Positions 23,651 through 31,613 of a stretch of DNA of 64,000 bases are shown here, in pieces. Origin of the DNA: Photobacterium sp. DA100 (GTDB taxonomy: Bacteria > Pseudomonadota > Gammaproteobacteria > Enterobacterales > Vibrionaceae). The first letter of the stretch is position 1, and each line of letters begins with the position of its first letter. The position numbers were made by a program, and so were the translations under genes. The stretch lies in NCBI RefSeq assembly GCF_029223585.1, contig NZ_CP119424.1:1488001-1552000 (forward strand). The letters are read 5' to 3'. The notes beneath the pieces are model-generated. The model was not told the DNA's origin. It saw only the letters and a program-made list of their open reading frames with translations, and ran no database searches.

Positions 23651-24622
23651 ATGACAGTGACAAAGCGGGATCAGCTCAAGCTACCGAAACGAAAGAAACC
23701 AGCGGTACAACTCTCTCCTGAAGTAGAAATTTACCTACCTACTTACCACTTTCTCGTCAATGAGTTCGAACATGCCAGAAAGCATGAGCTGGGTATTATC
23801 CGTGATGATCACGAAGAGTTTATTCATCAATACCGCGTTGCGCTGAGAAGAAGCCGTGCGCTGATCAGCCTACTGAAGCCGCTGTTCCACCGCCAGGAGA
23901 AGGACATACTAAAAGAAAACTTGAAACAGCTGATGCAGCACACCAACTTGATGCGAGACCTGGATGTGTTCTTGTTGAACATGGAGCAGTACTTTTCGCT
24001 GCTTGATCATCAGCACCACAAAGGGTTGACTCGCTTCTTTGATGATCTCCAGTCACAACGAACAAAGTCGCTCAAATACCTAAAAGATTGGCTAAAGTCA
24101 GGAACATACGAATCATCGTGCAAGCAAGTACTGGCCCAGCTAGATAGGATGCGGGCCAATCCGACCGTTGAAGGCCAACTAGGAAGCAAAGCGACAGCAC
24201 ATAGCTTTCTCTGGCACCAATTCAAGCAGATCGAAAGCCAGTGCCATAACATTGATGCCAACAGCAATGATGCCATCATTCATCAACTCCGTATCGACTG
24301 TAAAAAATTCCGCTATTTACTGGAATATTTTTCCCCGCTTTTATCAACGATTAATATCGAACAACAAGTTGCCCAACTGAAAGTGCTGCAGGATCAACTC
24401 GGCAACTTTAATGACTCTTCTGTCCAACTGGCTTTTTTCAATCGCTACCTCACCGAGCAAAAACAAAAAAGTGGTCGTTACAAAGCCATTGAGGAGCTCA
24501 TTGATATTTATGGCAGTTACCATACTCAGGCCAAGCAATCTACGGTCGATCAACTCATTCAGTTCAGACAACCCAAAAGCCTTGATCTCTACTACACCCT
24601 TTACCAAGAGCCATCCGTTTAG
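23651..24622 (+). CDS. CHAD-domain protein
   Basis: A 323-residue helical protein with a CHAD domain (conserved histidine alpha-helical domain). Charged helices carry repeated His and Arg residues, such as EEFIHQYRVALRRSRALISL, DLDVFLLNMEQ and IHQLRIDCKKFRYLLEYFSP. CHAD proteins bind polyphosphate, often next to CYTH triphosphatase domains; there is no CYTH domain here. GGAGGG lies 9 bp before the ATG. It is a monocistronic gene, divergent from hpd. A role in polyphosphate handling is inferred from the family only. Confidence 0.85.
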   Translation: MTVTKRDQLKLPKRKKPAVQLSPEVEIYLPTYHFLVNEFEHARKHELGIIRDDHEEFIHQYRVALRRSRALISLLKPLFHRQEKDILKENLKQLMQHTNLMRDLDVFLLNMEQYFSLLDHQHHKGLTRFFDDLQSQRTKSLKYLKDWLKSGTYESSCKQVLAQLDRMRANPTVEGQLGSKATAHSFLWHQFKQIESQCHNIDANSNDAIIHQLRIDCKKFRYLLEYFSPLLSTINIEQQVAQLKVLQDQLGNFNDSSVQLAFFNRYLTEQKQKSGRYKAIEELIDIYGSYHTQAKQSTVDQLIQFRQPKSLDLYYTLYQEPSV

Positions 24623-24696
24623 TTCTTAGATGAGTGTGCTAGCCCACATGGTGAACCTATGAGCTACCACAAATTGAATTTACATGGGCAAACTGC

Positions 24697-25179
24697 CTAT
24701 CGTCCAAGCGCCCTGACGATGTCTTTTTCTATCGCCTCCGGCGTTTTCGTTGGCGCATAGCGCTTCACGGGCTTGCCGTCACGACCGATCAAAAACTTAG
24801 TAAAATTCCATTTTATCTTCTTGCCCATCAAGCCCGGTAAGGCACTGGTAAGGTATTTGAACACCTCGTGGCTGTCAGGCCCATTCACATCTACCTTTTC
24901 GAACATCGGAAAGCTGACCCCATAGTTGAGCTGGCATACTTGCTCTATCTCAGTATTCGCTCCTGGCTCCTGTCCACCAAACTGGTTGCACGGAAAACCA
25001 AGGATCACTAAGCCTTTTTCCTGGTATTTATCAAATAACTCCTGCAAACCCTTGTACTGTGGCGTAAAGCCACATTCGCTTGCGGTATTGACCACCAGCA
25101 CCACCTTCCCGGCAAACTCACTCATATCCACACTATCGCCGTTGATTCTGTTGGCAGATAACTCATAAAAGCCTGACAT
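24697..25179 (-). CDS. Glutathione peroxidase family protein (BtuE/GPx)
   Basis: A 160-residue thioredoxin-fold peroxidase. The peroxidatic Cys36 lies in NTASECGFTPQY, and the conserved Gln (FPCNQFGGQEPG) and Trp-Asn (KWNFTKFL) complete the catalytic set. It has cysteine, not selenocysteine; bacterial members mostly use thioredoxin to reduce lipid and hydrogen peroxides. I place the start at 25179 (MSGFYEL), since AGAGGG lies 7 bp upstream; an earlier in-frame ATG would add 11 residues without a better ribosome-binding site. Confidence 0.92.
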   Translation of the reverse strand: MSGFYELSANRINGDSVDMSEFAGKVVLVVNTASECGFTPQYKGLQELFDKYQEKGLVILGFPCNQFGGQEPGANTEIEQVCQLNYGVSFPMFEKVDVNGPDSHEVFKYLTSALPGLMGKKIKWNFTKFLIGRDGKPVKRYAPTKTPEAIEKDIVRALGR

Positions 25180-25304
25180 AACTTTTCCCTCTAGATGAAT
25201 AGGACATTGCATATATCCCGTTATCTATAGTCTAAGTGAATGATTTAGAAAGTTAGCTCTAATTTTCGTATACTGGCTATAGCGCTTTTTACCTATAACT
25301 CAGT

Positions 25305-25853
25305 ATGAAACCATTACGACACTTATTGAACGAATTTGGCTTTGAACAACTCCCGTTTAGTCATACCGAACGCGAATTTGCTGACGGCTTCGTCGATTTC
25401 CGCTCGGACTTTTTCCTCAGTGTTTGCCAGCAAAAGCAAGAGAAAACCCAGCATGCTCTTGCGCTTGGCTTATTCACCCAGTCCATCCAGCAAGCCCAGG
25501 GGGAATTTAAGGCAACTCAAAGCAAAATTGCAGAAATGGATGCCCTATTCGAGCAGCATGTTGGTAAACAGCATGCCCAGAAGTTCCACACCATGAATGA
25601 AGTAGAAGTCACAGCCATCGCCAAAATATGGTTCCTCTGTCAGGGATGTAACGGCATAGACTTCAGCTACGCCAATGATCACGCCACCGAGATCAGCCAG
25701 CAGCTCGCTGCCAATCATGCTCAGCAAGCTGAAATCATCCGCCAGCAGTTCATGCAATGCTATTATATTGGTGTTGATCACGCTCACACTATTAAGCCGA
25801 AAACCAATTGGTTATTAACATTGCAGAAAGCCGTAAAATCACTGTTTGACTGA
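25305..25853 (+). CDS. Uncharacterised 182-residue cytoplasmic protein
   Basis: No family recognised. A predicted soluble, mostly helical protein rich in Gln, His and Ala, with no signal peptide or membrane span. A CQGCNGIDFSY segment and scattered cysteines could bind metal. Composition and codon use resemble the neighbours, which supports a real gene. It stands alone, with an upstream gap of about 125 bp toward the divergent peroxidase gene. Confidence 0.6.
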   Translation: MKPLRHLLNEFGFEQLPFSHTEREFADGFVDFRSDFFLSVCQQKQEKTQHALALGLFTQSIQQAQGEFKATQSKIAEMDALFEQHVGKQHAQKFHTMNEVEVTAIAKIWFLCQGCNGIDFSYANDHATEISQQLAANHAQQAEIIRQQFMQCYYIGVDHAHTIKPKTNWLLTLQKAVKSLFD

Positions 25854-26113
25854 GTTGCCACGCCAGCAAGGCGAAGTACCATGCGATGATTTTGACACCA
25901 AGGCGGGAATTACCCCTTTAAAATCAAAGGGTCTTGGACAATATCCCTGCGCGGATAAAAAATTTGATTATGTAGTCTATGCTAACTATCTCAACAAAAA
26001 GAGAATTAACAAAACAACATACAACTTTTACATAACCGATCGTTGCACGTTTTTCACCCGGATCGTATGATTCTCGCACTTCAAATATGTTGTTCCTTAA
26101 TCGATTTATTGCT

Positions 26114-26148
26114 ACGCCTATCATGGACTTGATAGGCGTTTTTTTTTA
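26114..26148 (+). terminator. Strong plus-strand terminator
   Basis: Perfect 10-bp stem ACGCCTATCA / TGATAGGCGT with TGGACT loop and nine or ten T on the plus strand. The nearest plus-strand gene ends about 260 bp earlier, so it could close a long 3' untranslated region or a small RNA. On the minus strand there is no T-tract after the stem. Confidence 0.8.
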
Positions 26149-27165
26149 GATAACCGGCCGGAACTGGATTTCCAGATAATGATCTAATTTCTGTTGAAGC
26201 TGCTGTTTCCTCTCGGCACTCAAAAAACTTGCCCTGATCGCATTTTCACTCATCTGTGCGACTTCCTGTTTAGTCAAATCGAACGCTTTAGCAACAGCCA
26301 AAAAGTTATCATTGAGGTAGCCACCAAAGTAAGCGGGATCATCTGAATTGATCGTGACCAGCACTCCCTGTCTAATCAGCTGGATAATATTATGAGAGCC
26401 GATATCTTCGAACACTTTGAGCTTCACATTGGATAACGGGCACACCGTCAGTGGAAGCTGATGCGAGGCTAAATATGCCACCAGCTTGGGGTCATCGCTG
26501 CACCGTACGCCATGATCGATCCGATCAACTTTAAGTGCTTCGATCGCCTCCCAGATATACTCTGCCGTGCCTTCCTCTCCGGCATGAGCGACCGTTCTAA
26601 AACCGGTGTTCCTTGCCATAGCAAATACCCGCTCAAACTTTTGCGGCGGATTGCCCAGCTCTGACGAATCCAGCCCCACAGCGATAATATCGTCTCGATA
26701 GGATATCGCTTGCTTGAGGGTCTCTATGGCGTCCTCTTCCGGCAAATCCCGTAAGAAGCACATAATCAAGCCTGATGAGACGCCCAGACAAGCTTCGCCA
26801 TCTGCCAGGGCGCGGATGATCCCTTCGATCACGGTTTCAAAAGCGACACCGTTTTGACTATGGGTTTGGGGATCAAAGAAAACCTCAGTGTGGAGAATAT
26901 GTTCTTTCTTGCAGCGTTCTAGGTACGCATAAGTGAGGTCGTAAAAGTCTTGTTCGGTTCGCAGTACTGCCGCACCTTGGTAGTAAAGCTTGAGAAAAGC
27001 TTGAAGATCATCAAACTGATAAGCCGCTTTGAGTGACTCAACTGAGGAAAAGGGAAGTGCCACATTGTTCCGCTCGGCCAACGCGAGCATCAACTCTGGC
27101 TCAAGAGTGCCTTCAAGGTGAAGATGCAGTTCAACTTTAGGTAGCCCACTAATAAAGCCTTTCAT
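26146..27165 (-). CDS. Adenine deaminase (adenosine-deaminase-like family)
   Basis: A 339-residue amidohydrolase. Zinc ligands are visible in ELHLHLEGT (two His), VAHAGEEG (His and the catalytic Glu), IDHGVR (His) and [11 protein letters not shown] (Asp). The [26 protein letters not shown] start, the [11 protein letters not shown] and [14 protein letters not shown] segments are those of type-2 adenine deaminases and differ from adenosine deaminase, so I favour adenine to hypoxanthine. The start at 27165 (MKGFISG) has GGAGG 6 bp upstream; an earlier in-frame start is less likely. Monocistronic; contributes to purine salvage or use as nitrogen source. Confidence 0.85.
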   Translation of the reverse strand: MKGFISGLPKVELHLHLEGTLEPELMLALAERNNVALPFSSVESLKAAYQFDDLQAFLKLYYQGAAVLRTEQDFYDLTYAYLERCKKEHILHTEVFFDPQTHSQNGVAFETVIEGIIRALADGEACLGVSSGLIMCFLRDLPEEDAIETLKQAISYRDDIIAVGLDSSELGNPPQKFERVFAMARNTGFRTVAHAGEEGTAEYIWEAIEALKVDRIDHGVRCSDDPKLVAYLASHQLPLTVCPLSNVKLKVFEDIGSHNIIQLIRQGVLVTINSDDPAYFGGYLNDNFLAVAKAFDLTKQEVAQMSENAIRASFLSAERKQQLQQKLDHYLEIQFRPVI

Positions 27166-27203
27166 CACACGCCTCCATATAAAGAGCAAGTCACCTTACC
27201 CTT

Positions 27204-27287
27204 TATATCCAAGTCGCTTCAGAGACTTGGTTGAACCAAGCCAACTCGCCCTTTAGGAGCTCATCCGCTTGAAGACACTTGGATATA
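27204..27287. repeat. Short MITE-like palindrome
   Basis: An 84-bp element with inverted ends TATATCCAAGT and ACTTGGATATA, followed inward by CTTCA / TGAAG. Its interior ACTCGCCCT and its ends match the larger 265-bp element at 37611-37875, so it seems to be an internally deleted relative. It lies upstream of the adenine deaminase gene. Confidence 0.65.
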
Positions 27288-27347
27288 CATGAAAGTAGTG
27301 TAGTTAAACTTGAGGTCTTCCCCAAGTCATGGAGCGAGCCGTTATAT

Positions 27348-27626
27348 TCAGTATCGCTGCCACTGTCCACGCATCATTAATCCGCCGATAGCCATCATGG
27401 CGATACCACTACTGAGCAGCAATTGGTATTTATGCTTGATTTCCGTTGCCGCATAGTCGGGGCTAAAAGTATGAAAATAATCCCCTCCCCCCGCAGAAAT
27501 AAAAGTGCTCATATTGGAAACAACCTGTGTCTGTCCAATCATTCCGCTGATGGTGATGAAGCCAAAAATCAAAGAAACACTACCAATAAGTAGCGAAATA
27601 AATCCCCAAGTACGTTTTGTGTCCAT
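27348..27626 (-). CDS. Small membrane protein with two spans
   Basis: About 92 residues (start at 27626 with AGGCTAG upstream; a longer frame adds a segment that does not look coding). Two hydrophobic segments, TWGFISLLIGSVSLIFGFIT and a C-terminal SSGIAMMAIGGLMM, flank a polar loop. No family recognised. It is monocistronic and its role is unknown. Confidence 0.5.
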   Translation of the reverse strand: MDTKRTWGFISLLIGSVSLIFGFITISGMIGQTQVVSNMSTFISAGGGDYFHTFSPDYAATEIKHKYQLLLSSGIAMMAIGGLMMRGQWQRY

Positions 27627-27857
27627 TTCTAGCCTGATTTTTTTATTTTGTTTATATATTAAGACGTCTGACGCCCAGTAGAACTTAACATAACGCGTAG
27701 TAATAAAATTATCAGGCTCTATTGATAATTTTGTGGACAAGCATCAAATAAAGACTATGAATGGTTACAACCCAAAGCAGTTATGTAGACAATAACGGTG
27801 CGGAAACCAACACCAGCCAGTAGATGCTCAGTACTCATCATCCGCAGGTATTGCGCG

Positions 27858-28631
27858 CTATTCAGTCAAGTCAGTATCCACCCAGTACTTCGATCCTGAG
27901 ATATTGGCATCAAGCAACAAGCCTTTCTCGCCAATTTGGTAAATGGCCATACCGCCATTGTATTTGGCGGCCAGCTCGGCGCTTTCAGTCCCCGCCACAA
28001 CGCCTGCTTCCGAAGTTGCCTCCCAGCCTTCGGTCACAAAGCCCTCAAAGGTTTGTTGGTCTTCGAAGAAAATCACTTGCTGGTAGAATTTCCCCCCCAA
28101 GCCAACGGCCAACCCGGCACCAAACATCTTCATGTAAGTGTGTTTGTCCGTTTCGCGATTAACAGCCACTCCCGCGCCCTGGTTGGTATGGAGCATAAGA
28201 GAAAATTTCCGCGAATCAAAAACGGCATAGCCATAGGCGCTATCAAACAGCAATTTGGCTGAAGGCTGCTCGTTGAATAGGCGCACTAAAGCGGTATCGG
28301 CCATGGTATCCAAGGCCAGGCGAGCCTCTTCCGGGGTTTCAGGCTCAAGCATCTCATCCAACTTGGCATCGGCCACGTCCAGCCACTCTTTGCTTTTCTC
28401 GATAGAGGCGTCCGTCCACTCGCCCGCCGTGTTATAGGCATCCTCACCCCACTCCGAGACAGAATCCCAAGTCTCCTTGGAGAAATCCGACACGGAATCC
28501 CAGGCTTCTCTAGAGCCCTTGCCCACTTCCTCGCCAAGTTTAGAGGCAGCGTCTTTGATCTCATCCCAGCCAGCATGGGCTGGGGCTGCAGTAGCTAGTA
28601 CTAATGCAATAATTAGCGTTTTATATTTCAT
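27858..28631 (-). CDS. Secreted SYLF (Ysc84) domain protein
   Basis: A 257-residue exported protein. The signal peptide ends at about residue 20 (APAHA). An amphipathic stretch with repeated WDSVS/W-E motifs covers about residues 21-85, and a SYLF lipid-binding domain fills the rest (YGYAVFDSRKFS, NQGAGVAVNRET, FGAGLAVGLGGKFYQQVIFF). SYLF domains bind phospholipids. The tryptophan-rich helical front could associate with membrane. GGAGG precedes the ATG. It is monocistronic; function in the periplasm or outer membrane is inferred. Confidence 0.82.
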   Translation of the reverse strand: MKYKTLIIALVLATAAPAHAGWDEIKDAASKLGEEVGKGSREAWDSVSDFSKETWDSVSEWGEDAYNTAGEWTDASIEKSKEWLDVADAKLDEMLEPETPEEARLALDTMADTALVRLFNEQPSAKLLFDSAYGYAVFDSRKFSLMLHTNQGAGVAVNRETDKHTYMKMFGAGLAVGLGGKFYQQVIFFEDQQTFEGFVTEGWEATSEAGVVAGTESAELAAKYNGGMAIYQIGEKGLLLDANISGSKYWVDTDLTE

Positions 28632-28869
28632 TCTTTCCTCCTAGCCCATCATTAATAGTAGCCCCTGTTCCATCTGTAACAACAAGGCTATCAGGGTGAA
28701 TATGGAACATTGACTAAGAAAGCAGTGTAAAGAAGGTGTTGATATGGAGAAACTAATTCTGCTTTTATTAGGTTCAAGTTGTGATGTTTAACTTACAGGT
28801 GCACTCATGACATTGATTACCATACTCAAAAACATATAATTTTATCATCATCGCTATTCGGATATCAGC

Positions 28870-29772
28870 ATGCCCCTGTCTAAAGACGCGCTAAAAACCA
28901 TTCATGTCATCGCCAAATCAGGCAGCTTTGCTGTTGCCGCAGAGCGACTCAGTCGCGTACCTTCAGCCGTTAGCTATACAGTAAAAAAAATGGAGGAAGA
29001 ACTCGGCTTTCCATTGTTTGACCGAACCGGTCGGCAGGTGAAGCTTACGCCTGCGGGGCAATACTTTATCGACCAAAGCCAATGGATGCTTGATTCTTAC
29101 GAAGAGTTAGTTCGCAACACAGCCATGATCAGTACGGGGGTTGATATATCATTTTCGATAGCGATCAATAATATTATCAATCGTGAAGGCCTCATTGATT
29201 TAATTGAACAACTAAATGAGCAGTTTCCCTCGACCCAGATTTCAATCAAAACTGAAGTCTACAACGGCTGTTGGGATGCGTTATACGATCGGCGGGCTGA
29301 CTTGGTCATTGGTGCACCACACTCAGCACCAAAGATGGAAGGAATTATCTACCATTCCATCGGTAACATTGAATGGGACTTCATCGTCGCGCAGAGTCAT
29401 CCACTAGCAAGTCAAATAACTGTATTAACGGCAGAGCAGTTACGGTATTACCCCGCCATTGTCGTCAAAGACACCTCACAGCACATCTCACCGCAAGATA
29501 CCTGGTCCCTCACGGGGCAGAAAATTATTTATGCCCCGGAGTTAACAACCGCGATTAAGATGATTGAACGTGGTGTCGGAATTGGCTATATCCCCCATCA
29601 CCGTATAAAGCACTTACTAGACCAAGGAACTGTCATTAAGAAAGCCATTGTCGAGCATAAACAGCCGACACAGCTTTTTTATGCCTGGCACGCCAACCGT
29701 GAGAGCCCTGTGTTGAACTGGTGTATCGAATACTTGATGCAGCCAGAAAAAACCGGCCAGTGGTGCCGCTAA
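28870..29772 (+). CDS. AllS-like LysR regulator of the downstream operon
   Basis: A 300-residue LysR protein: helix-turn-helix at about residues 5-65 (IHVIAKSGSFAVAAERLSRV then PSAVSYTVKKMEEELGFPLF) and an effector domain. Several effector-domain segments (SIAINNIINREGL, EVYNGCWDALYDRRADLVIG, GVGIGYIP) resemble E. coli AllS, the activator of the allantoin allD operon. It is transcribed in the same direction as, and about 300 bp before, the amidohydrolase/transcarbamylase operon, so it is the likely regulator. The effector in E. coli AllS is allantoin-related; here it is unknown. Confidence 0.85.
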   Translation: MPLSKDALKTIHVIAKSGSFAVAAERLSRVPSAVSYTVKKMEEELGFPLFDRTGRQVKLTPAGQYFIDQSQWMLDSYEELVRNTAMISTGVDISFSIAINNIINREGLIDLIEQLNEQFPSTQISIKTEVYNGCWDALYDRRADLVIGAPHSAPKMEGIIYHSIGNIEWDFIVAQSHPLASQITVLTAEQLRYYPAIVVKDTSQHISPQDTWSLTGQKIIYAPELTTAIKMIERGVGIGYIPHHRIKHLLDQGTVIKKAIVEHKQPTQLFYAWHANRESPVLNWCIEYLMQPEKTGQWCR

Positions 29773-29915
29773 AATGGCGCGCCAACGCCGTGATCCAGTT
29801 CCGATTTTCAGCCTTTCAAGTCAATAAAAAGCTGAAATAACACATCAGTTTTTTCGATGTCAGCAAAAAAACTGTGATTTCCCGCGACTCTAGGCCATCA
29901 AACGCCATAATAATG

Positions 29916-29947
29916 TGATGAGTCACACATCTATGTCTGACTCATCA
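29916..29947. promoter_or_regulatory. Perfect 10-bp inverted repeat upstream of the operon
   Basis: TGATGAGTCA-N12-TGACTCATCA, about 120 bp before the first gene. The left arm itself lies within TGTGA-TGAG-TCACA. The size and T/A-bounded symmetry suit a LysR tetramer site, so it is a candidate target of the AllS-like protein. Confidence 0.6.
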
Positions 29948-30067
29948 AAATCTTTGATTTCAGAGGTCTAATTTACTCACTTTTTTAATTAGTCACGGCT
30001 GGATAATATCAGTCCTGTGCTAACCACCAAGAGTTAGCCTGACCCAATAATTAAAGGTTATTGAACT

Positions 30068-30730
30068 ATGACTAGAACATTTAATGCCGAACCCTTTGCC
30101 CTCGATTTTACTCCTGAAACAACTGCTTTGGTTGTCATTGACATGCAACGTGACTTTGTTGAACCCGGCGGGTTTGGTGAAGCACTCGGTAATGATGTGT
30201 CGCTGGTTCGCTCTGCCATTGAGCCTTGCGGCAAAGTACTACAAGCAGCACGCGATGCTGGAATGATGGTTATTCATACTCGTGAAGGTCACCGTGCCGA
30301 CCTTAGCGACTGCCCGCCAGCAAAACTAACGCGTGGTGGCAAAACTTTCATTGGCGAAACCGGTCCAAAAGGTCGTATTCTTATTCGAGGCGAAGAAGGC
30401 CATGATATTATTCCAGAACTCTATCCTATCACTGGCGAGCCTATTATCGATAAGCCAGGTAAAGGGGCTTTCTACCAAACTGACCTTCACCTTATTCTGC
30501 AAAACCACAATATCAAAACCCTGATTGTTTGTGGTGTAACAACCGAAGTCTGTGTTAACACGACAGTGCGCGAAGCCAATGACCGCGGTTATGAGTGCAT
30601 CATTCCCGAAGATTGTGTGGGTTCTTATTTCCCTGAGTTTCAAAAATATGCACTCGAAATGATCAAAGCGCAGGGTGCAATTTTCGGTTGGGTATCTAAC
30701 GCGGAAAATATTATCGAGGGCCTAAAATAA
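30068..30730 (+). CDS. Cysteine hydrolase of the isochorismatase family, biuret-hydrolase-like
   Basis: A 220-residue amidohydrolase with the triad Asp25 (VVIDMQRDF), Lys129 (IIDKPGKGAF) and Cys162 (TTEVCVNTT). The spacing of these residues and segments such as TREGHRADL, GRILIRGEEGHDIIPELYP and REANDRGYEC recall biuret hydrolase (BiuH) and RutB-type ureide hydrolases more than true isochorismatases. The first gene of an operon with oxamate transcarbamylase and carbamate kinase, so it probably hydrolyses an amide to release ammonia and an N-carbamoyl product. Biuret is the leading guess; N-carbamoyl amino acids or ureidoacrylate are alternatives. Cytoplasmic. Confidence 0.85.
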   Translation: MTRTFNAEPFALDFTPETTALVVIDMQRDFVEPGGFGEALGNDVSLVRSAIEPCGKVLQAARDAGMMVIHTREGHRADLSDCPPAKLTRGGKTFIGETGPKGRILIRGEEGHDIIPELYPITGEPIIDKPGKGAFYQTDLHLILQNHNIKTLIVCGVTTEVCVNTTVREANDRGYECIIPEDCVGSYFPEFQKYALEMIKAQGAIFGWVSNAENIIEGLK

Positions 30731-30739
30731 GCTGCAGAC

Positions 30740-31588
30740 ATGATCCTTGCGCTTACTAAGGGATACCTTTGCCCAACTCTGTCATTCAATGGCAAAGTAC
30801 ACAGCGTCTTTAAGCGGTCGGTAAATATAGCCACAGATCAAAAAGAGACACCTTTGGTATCCCTACTCGACGACACATTACCTGAGACCCCAACAGCCTA
30901 TCAGTGCAATTGGGGGGCACAAAAAAACTTAATGGCAATGGTAAATGTGGGTGACACCGTATTTATGCGAGGAGGTATTATACGCTTTAGCTCTCCTTCA
31001 TCGCTGGCAATAAATACTCTAGCTGCCACAGACTGGTCACAGGCGCCACCTTTACCACAAATAAATAAAGAGAGAATTAAAGATAATATTCTCATCGCAG
31101 AGAAAGTTTTGGTAAAACATATTTCAAAAAACGAAATACAGCCACTATCTTCTGTTGATGAATATATTTGTCACCTAGGTTTAAACACACCTAAATGTAT
31201 TGGCTCTTTCTCAGAAACACTTGTTGAAAACATCGGTTATGGTATAGGACTCACCCCTTCCGGTGATGACTTTCTGATCGGCGTTATAGCCGTGCTGGCC
31301 AGCATACAGAAATTAAACCCTACAGCTGGCGTAGCCTACCAACGTTTGCAAAAGCAAGTACCACAAGGTATTGCGAAGACGACAGATATCAGCGCTCACT
31401 ATTTATCACTGGCACTATCACAGCATTTTTCAAAGCCAGTGCAATGGCTGATTTATTACTTATTTACGGCAACAGAGATACCAACAATTGAAGCAACAAT
31501 AACAACCAACCTCAATATTGGTTCAAGTTCTGGTGCCGATACGGTTGCAGGCATCGTGTACTGCATAAAGAAATTATTACTGAGTTAA
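30740..31588 (+). CDS. allH: DUF2877 protein, oxamate transcarbamylase subunit AllH
   Basis: A 282-residue protein with the DUF2877 hallmark GLTPSGDDFLIG near residue 170 and GSSSGADTVAGI near the end. In E. coli AllF, AllG and AllH together catalyse phosphorolysis of oxalurate to oxamate and carbamoyl phosphate. It starts 9 bp after the cysteine hydrolase. Its nucleotide composition is a little more AT-rich than its neighbours, and divergence from E. coli is high, as is usual for this subunit. Subunit assignment is good; substrate of this complex is open. Confidence 0.82.
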   Translation: MILALTKGYLCPTLSFNGKVHSVFKRSVNIATDQKETPLVSLLDDTLPETPTAYQCNWGAQKNLMAMVNVGDTVFMRGGIIRFSSPSSLAINTLAATDWSQAPPLPQINKERIKDNILIAEKVLVKHISKNEIQPLSSVDEYICHLGLNTPKCIGSFSETLVENIGYGIGLTPSGDDFLIGVIAVLASIQKLNPTAGVAYQRLQKQVPQGIAKTTDISAHYLSLALSQHFSKPVQWLIYYLFTATEIPTIEATITTNLNIGSSSGADTVAGIVYCIKKLLLS

Positions 31589-31613
31589 CAAGTTAAAACT
31601 GACTGGTATTAAT

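Noticed and set aside
25846..26070. 74-residue frame after the 182-residue unknown gene
   Set aside because: Overlaps the previous gene's end, lacks a good ribosome-binding site, and its composition (Lys, Asn, Tyr-rich tail) follows the AT-rich intergenic DNA. Not reported as a gene.
26146..27165. Classical adenosine deaminase assignment
   Set aside because: The diagnostic FFDPQTH and [11 protein letters not shown] segments fit adenine deaminase better.
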